Assembly (NCBI GenBank): GCA_030265965.1
Contig: JAJDHA010000008.1
Location: 1-44,111, forward strand
Length of the DNA: 44,111 nt
Direction of reading: 5' to 3'
Source: Odoribacter sp. OttesenSCG-928-L07
GTDB taxonomy: Bacteria; Bacteroidota; Bacteroidia; Bacteroidales; BM520
Made by a program: the position numbers and the translations under genes. Of this stretch, positions 40,060 to 44,111 are shown piece after piece. How positions within the stretch are numbered: position 1 is the stretch's first letter; each line of letters opens with the position of its first letter. The notes beneath the pieces were generated by a model that saw only the letters and a list, made by a program, of their open reading frames with translations, made no database searches and was not told where the DNA came from.

Positions 40060-42936
40060 ATGAAAAAAACAATTCTACTATTAAGTGTATTTATTTTGAG
40101 CATTGTATCTTTAAATGCTCAAGAAAACGTGAGAGCCGGTCAAATTCATGATTTAGGTTCTGAACTTTTTATTATGGACGTATCGTCAAACGGCGAATAT
40201 GTTGTTGGATATCAGATGGGAGGCGCATATTCAGTATTGTGGACAGAAAGTGGTGGTTCGCAAAACATTTATTCAGAAGGTGGATGCATGGCATTTGCCG
40301 TTGCTAACAATGGAGTTTTTGCTGGGCAATTTTTTGACCCGAACATTACATATTTTGATTGGGAAGGAAATGAATTACCTCTTTTAACTGCTGGTTATTA
40401 TCAAGATGGCCAGTGGGTAAGTCTTGGAATTAGGCCCGAATTAGATCCTGTTGAAGAAATGAACGGAAGTATGGTTGATGGAATTTCTGATGACGGAACT
40501 ATAATGGCTGGCGCAATGTATAGTCAAAACTGGCAAATTTATCCAACTGTTTGGACTAATGGCGTTTACGAAGAGTTAGAATGTGAAATGATTGGTCAAG
40601 GAGGAAGAGTTCAAGCTTTATCCGGTGATGGCAGCGTTGCTGCAGGCTGGGTTGCTCCATATAATACAAGAATACCTGCAGTTTGGGTCAATGGCGAACT
40701 TAGAATAATGACTATTAATGGAATGATTCATGTTGGAGAATGTTTAGGAGTTAGTTCAAATGGACGTTATGTTGGTATGTGTATTAATAATTTGGGTGCA
40801 ATTTATGATGTACAAGAAGACAAATTAAATATCATAGGAAAAGGCAAAAATGCTTTTAGTGCAAGCGTTAATGATGTTTCTGATGACGGAATTGCAATAG
40901 GTTATAACCAAATGGGTATGCTATTTGATCGCGAAGCTTTTATCTATCATGAAAGAATGGGAATGGTTAATCTTAAAGAATATTTAATAAGTTTGGGTGT
41001 TGAAGGTGCAGAATATGCCGGAATTGAATGTCCAATTGCTATTTCAGCAGACGGCACAAGAATAGTTGGTTTCGGATCATCTTTTAATGGATTTGTTATT
41101 GATGTAGAACATAATATCTCAGGTTATTATTCACCAAAAGATTTAAGCGTTATTGAAACTTCTTTCAGAGAAATGAAATTAGAATGGACAGCAGCTAATA
41201 ACGATCCGGAAAATACATTGAGTGGTTATAATATTTACTGTAACGGCAACAAAGTAAATCCAACAATAATTACAACCACCTCATATACAGATAATATTAC
41301 AGAAGATGGCATTTATAATTATTATGTAGCAGCAGTTTGGAATGAAGTAAATGAGTCTGCACCAACAAATAACGTTAAAGTATGCTCAGGAATATTACCT
41401 CTACCTTTCTTCGAAGAATTTAATTCAATGGACTTTGTTACAAATCTTTGGACAATACAACCTATGGCTGAAGAAAGATGGTTAATGTTTGATTATGTAG
41501 GAATTGTACCTCCAGCTGTTAGTTATGCAACTGTTTCAGGAACATATAGCGAGAGTTTAACATCTGCTTTTATTGATGCAACAGAGGCTGAGGAATTATT
41601 CTTATCATTTAATTTAAGTATTCCTACAGCAAGTAATGATAATACAAAAGATCTTTTTAAACTTGAAATATTTGATGGTAATGAATGGAACACCATTGAA
41701 GAGTTTTATCCTTTGATCAATGAATGGGGAGCATTTGTTCCTAAACAGTACGATATTACAAATATCGCAGCCGGAAAAACTATTAGAATAAGATTTACAG
41801 CTATTGGAAACAACTCCGAAGGAGAAAACATGTATTGGTCGGTTGACAACATCAATGTTTTTTCTCCTGAAAATGCGTTCACTCTCGAAGTTCCTCGTCG
41901 TGTTACTGCACATAAATCTGATGATGGTACTGTTCATGTAAATTGGGCTGACCCAGGTAGATTGGCAACATTATCTTATCTTGAAAGCGATTATTTAGTT
42001 GATGGAATAGGTAATGAAGGAGTTCCATTTATGGTTGCAAATAAATTTGAAGCTAATGATTTAAAAGGCTATGATGGCTATTATTTGGAATCAATATCTG
42101 CATATCTTACCGGTGCAGTGTCTAGTCCTTCCACATTTAAGTTAGCTGTATTTTTAGGTAAAGAAAGAATAGTTGACCAAGATATTGACAATTACACTCA
42201 GTACGAATGGAATACCTTTAATTTACTCGAGCCAATACTTATTACAAAAGAAATCGACCAAGATCTTTACTTCGGTATTGAAGTTGTAAGTCACCAAGAA
42301 GGTGATCTTCCACTTGGTGTTTGCGACAGACCGATGCTTGATTGGGAAAATATGTTATACAGCTATGAAGGTCGTTCTAATATTTACTCTGAAGATGGAG
42401 GACAAACATGGGGTACTCTTTCTGAATTTGATCTCTTCTACTCTTGTGGTTTAAAAGCTCATCTTATTGGTGCCGAAAATCCACAAGCTAAAGAGAGACT
42501 TATGGGATATATCGTATATCGTGAAGGAGAATCTTTACTGGGTATGGATTGGCTTGGAAATAAAAATCTTACCGCTCTTAATAATTTTACCGACACAACT
42601 TCTAATGTAAATGAAAAAGCTTGTTATCAAGTAACTGCATATTATACAGTTCAACAAGAATCTGAATCTACACAATTTTGTCTTGGTGATGAAATCGGTG
42701 GTATTACAACAGTTAATACAGAAAATCAATATGTTGTTTATCCTAACCCAACGTCAGATATTATAAATATTAAAGGCAATTTTACTAATGCTACACTTTA
42801 TAGTGCAGATGGTAGAATTTTGATGAAAACATCAGAAAGCTTAATAAATCTTAACAAATATCCAAGAGGTGTTTATTTTATTAAAATTAATTCTGAAAAT
42901 AATACTTCTGAAACCCAGAAGATTATAAAATATTAA
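40060..42936 (+). CDS. Secreted multidomain protein with HAF-like propeller repeats, Fn3 domains and T9SS type A sorting domain
   Basis: 958 residues. Signal peptide 1-20 (ILLLSVFILSIVSLNAQ). About residues 25-345 hold repeated blades of the type DVSSNGEYVVG, GISDDGTIMAG, ALSGDGSVAAG, GVSSNGRYVGM, AISADGTRIVG, which resemble HAF-type extracellular repeats and probably form a beta-propeller. Then a fibronectin III domain (about 355-440), a jelly-roll or cleaved-adhesin-like domain (about 445-610, FFEEFNSMDFVTNLWTIQP), a second Fn3-like segment (VPRRVTAHKSDDGTVHVNWA) with an adjoining beta-domain, and a C-terminal T9SS type A sorting domain at about 891-958 (VYPNPTSDIINIKG, GRILMK, YPRGVYFIKI, QKIIKY). 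No catalytic motif was recognised; binding or adhesion is inferred. It proves that the organism is likely to have a T9SS. Confidence 0.92.
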   Translation: MKKTILLLSVFILSIVSLNAQENVRAGQIHDLGSELFIMDVSSNGEYVVGYQMGGAYSVLWTESGGSQNIYSEGGCMAFAVANNGVFAGQFFDPNITYFDWEGNELPLLTAGYYQDGQWVSLGIRPELDPVEEMNGSMVDGISDDGTIMAGAMYSQNWQIYPTVWTNGVYEELECEMIGQGGRVQALSGDGSVAAGWVAPYNTRIPAVWVNGELRIMTINGMIHVGECLGVSSNGRYVGMCINNLGAIYDVQEDKLNIIGKGKNAFSASVNDVSDDGIAIGYNQMGMLFDREAFIYHERMGMVNLKEYLISLGVEGAEYAGIECPIAISADGTRIVGFGSSFNGFVIDVEHNISGYYSPKDLSVIETSFREMKLEWTAANNDPENTLSGYNIYCNGNKVNPTIITTTSYTDNITEDGIYNYYVAAVWNEVNESAPTNNVKVCSGILPLPFFEEFNSMDFVTNLWTIQPMAEERWLMFDYVGIVPPAVSYATVSGTYSESLTSAFIDATEAEELFLSFNLSIPTASNDNTKDLFKLEIFDGNEWNTIEEFYPLINEWGAFVPKQYDITNIAAGKTIRIRFTAIGNNSEGENMYWSVDNINVFSPENAFTLEVPRRVTAHKSDDGTVHVNWADPGRLATLSYLESDYLVDGIGNEGVPFMVANKFEANDLKGYDGYYLESISAYLTGAVSSPSTFKLAVFLGKERIVDQDIDNYTQYEWNTFNLLEPILITKEIDQDLYFGIEVVSHQEGDLPLGVCDRPMLDWENMLYSYEGRSNIYSEDGGQTWGTLSEFDLFYSCGLKAHLIGAENPQAKERLMGYIVYREGESLLGMDWLGNKNLTALNNFTDTTSNVNEKACYQVTAYYTVQQESESTQFCLGDEIGGITTVNTENQYVVYPNPTSDIINIKGNFTNATLYSADGRILMKTSESLINLNKYPRGVYFIKINSENNTSETQKIIKY

Positions 42937-42963
42937 TTATTTATCTCTAAAAAAACAGTAATG

Positions 42964-43005
42964 AATTGCCGTTTCTTGCATATTATAAGAAACGGCAATT
43001 TTTTT
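42964..43005 (+). terminator. Strong Rho-independent terminator
   Basis: Perfect 14-bp stem AATTGCCGTTTCTT / AAGAAACGGCAATT with 9-base loop, followed by TTTTT. It lies 27 bp after the T9SS cargo stop; its T-run ends 4 bp before the yraN-like start. Confidence 0.92.
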
Positions 43006-43009
43006 AGAT

Positions 43010-43375
43010 ATGAATAACAGTCATGAATTAGGAAAACTCGGCGAAAACCTTGCAGCCGATTATTTAAAATCGCAAGGATATACAATAGTAGATCAAAATT
43101 GGAAAAGCGAAAGGTATGAAGTTGATATCATCTGTGTTAATAAAGAGAATATTGTTTTTGTTGAAGTAAAAACACACGACTCAAACAAATTATTTGATAT
43201 TCGAAAACTTGTAGATAAAGAAAAACAGAGAAAAATCACCCTCAGCGCCAATAGGTACGTTCGATGGAAAAATATTACACTTGATGTGCGCTTTGATATA
43301 ATTATCGTAATAAAACAAAAAGAAAATTATGATATTCAACATATTCCTGATGCGTTTTATTGCGTCCGCCGATAA
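43010..43375 (+). CDS. YraN family (UPF0102) nuclease-like protein
   Basis: 121 residues, the family's normal length. Signatures: LGKLGENLAADYLKSQGYTI (residues 6-25), NWKSERYEVDIICVNKENIV with the Asp of the nuclease-like core, and FVEVKTH (the E-x-K). The fold is that of Holliday-junction-resolvase-like PD-(D/E)XK enzymes; the cellular role of YraN is not established. It starts right after a strong terminator, so it needs its own promoter, which I could not place confidently since the hairpin fills the upstream bases. Confidence 0.92.
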   Translation: MNNSHELGKLGENLAADYLKSQGYTIVDQNWKSERYEVDIICVNKENIVFVEVKTHDSNKLFDIRKLVDKEKQRKITLSANRYVRWKNITLDVRFDIIIVIKQKENYDIQHIPDAFYCVRR

Positions 43376-43550
43376 TCTGTGCACACAGATGACATAATTA
43401 CAAAATTACATAATCTACATATCATTATTAATAAAATTATTACAGATATAATACTATCAAATGTGTTAATTTTGTGATTTTGTAATTCTGTCATATTGCT
43501 TATTCTCAAAATCTTTCATTTTTTACCTTTCATCTTTCAACTAAAAGAAC

Positions 43551-43558
43551 TACTTTTG
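43551..43558 (+). promoter_or_regulatory. -7 box of the gene at the right edge
   Basis: TACTTTTG followed by CAAAATTTTTT, 14 bp before the ATG at 43573. The preceding TTTCATCTTTCAACTAA (43528-43544) also precedes the box at 34222. Confidence 0.5.
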
Positions 43559-43572
43559 CAAAATTTTTTAAG

Positions 43573-44111
43573 ATGACAAAAAACGACAAAGAAAATTCTT
43601 TACAGAAAAGATTTTCAAAAGATAAACAGGAAAATTCAGAAGATAATTCTTCATCATTACCAAGAAGAAGACCTCAAGTAAAAAGAGATGATAACATTCT
43701 TTCTTCTGACGATTATTCCATTTCTGAAACAGGAATTGAATATACTCCTAAAAGAAGACCAAGAATCGACGATAGAAGAAGTGACGACAGAAGAAGCGAT
43801 AGCAGGAGAAGTAATGAAAGACGAAGCGACGACAGACGAAACGATAATAGGAGAAGTAACGAAAGACGAAGCGACGAAAGACGAAGCGATAATAGGAGAA
43901 GCGACGATAGAAGAAATGACTCAACAAAACCGTATGACAGCGAAAGAAACTCTAGAAAACCTTATGGCGATAGAGACTCAAGGAAACAATACGGTGACAG
44001 AGAAGCTAAAAAACCTTACGGTGATAGAGATTCTAAGAAGCCATTCGACAAAGATTCGAGAAAACCTTATAACAACGATAGGGATTCTAAAAGATCATAC
44101 GACGATAAAGA
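43573..44111 (+). CDS. Start of a gene with a long Arg/Asp/Ser-rich disordered N-terminus (truncated by the window edge)
   Basis: Open frame from ATG 43573 to the window end (179 full codons). It is not in the ORF track because there is no stop. The sequence starts MTKNDKENSLQKRFSKDK and becomes low-complexity: RRSDDRRSDSRRSNERRSDD and then KPYGDRDS-like repeats. No folded domain is reached. In Bacteroidota such charged tails often precede RNA-binding enzymes, above all RluB-type pseudouridine synthases, and sometimes RlmB methyltransferases or DEAD-box helicases. Which one follows cannot be said from this window. Confidence 0.75.
   Translation, partial: MTKNDKENSLQKRFSKDKQENSEDNSSSLPRRRPQVKRDDNILSSDDYSISETGIEYTPKRRPRIDDRRSDDRRSDSRRSNERRSDDRRNDNRRSNERRSDERRSDNRRSDDRRNDSTKPYDSERNSRKPYGDRDSRKQYGDREAKKPYGDRDSKKPFDKDSRKPYNNDRDSKRSYDDK

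Noticed and set aside
43010-43375. Possible loss of the nuclease motif in the YraN-like protein (RYEVD rather than GEID)
   Set aside because: The Asp and the E-x-K are present, and the residue before the Glu varies in the family, so inactivation is not supported.

Overview
The window looks like an AT-rich chromosomal segment of a Bacteroidota bacterium. Evidence: SprB-type and CHU_C-type surface repeats, a C-terminal type IX secretion (T9SS) sorting domain, a TonB receptor with a carboxypeptidase-regulatory-like N-domain, a HYC_CC_PP-like protein, a GH3 glucosidase, and many Bacteroidota-type -7 boxes (TAnnTTTG) just upstream of genes. The genus cannot be told from the sequence.

Region 1 (1-24237, minus strand) is an operon of a small secreted protein of unknown function followed 12 bp later by one enormous open frame. 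That frame starts at 23628 and is still open at base 1 (at least 7876 codons). The ORF track omits it because no stop lies in the window. I read its translation from N to C: signal peptide, a 'YAGLYWSG' N-terminal domain, a DUF11-like segment, Ig-like domains, then a composite block present twice: Ig-like + 'VSQPE' scaffold + SprB repeats + three cadherin-like (Big_9) repeats + CHU_C-type Ig-like repeats. Both long arrays seem to follow a strict four-module order (A-B-C-D)n. In the first copy one SprB tetrad sits inside the scaffold domain. The C-terminus, and any sorting domain, is outside the window.

Region 2 (24238-25503) is a 580-bp gene-free stretch, then a compact RAYT/Y1 transposase unit bounded by a perfect 15-bp inverted repeat, with a further related hairpin downstream.

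Region 3 (25504-34176) is housekeeping and metabolism: a membrane metallophosphoesterase interrupted in frame by two repeat-derived insertions, RmuC, a flavodoxin-like lipoprotein, a GH3 beta-glucosidase, an AlkD-type DNA alkylation repair protein and an acyltransferase-3 membrane protein.

Region 4 (34238-37989) is a probable metal-handling cluster: a His/Cys-rich HYC_CC_PP-like protein, a TonB-dependent receptor with a Cys-Cys plug, and a secreted HMA-domain protein, closed by a strong terminator.

Region 5 (38031-43005) pairs a TPR-transmembrane-HTH regulator with a secreted T9SS cargo protein; three copies of TTGTTTCCTT lie between them. A YraN nuclease-like gene follows, and the right edge cuts a gene whose start encodes a long Arg/Asp/Ser-rich disordered tail. 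No rRNA, tRNA, CRISPR array or phage gene was seen.
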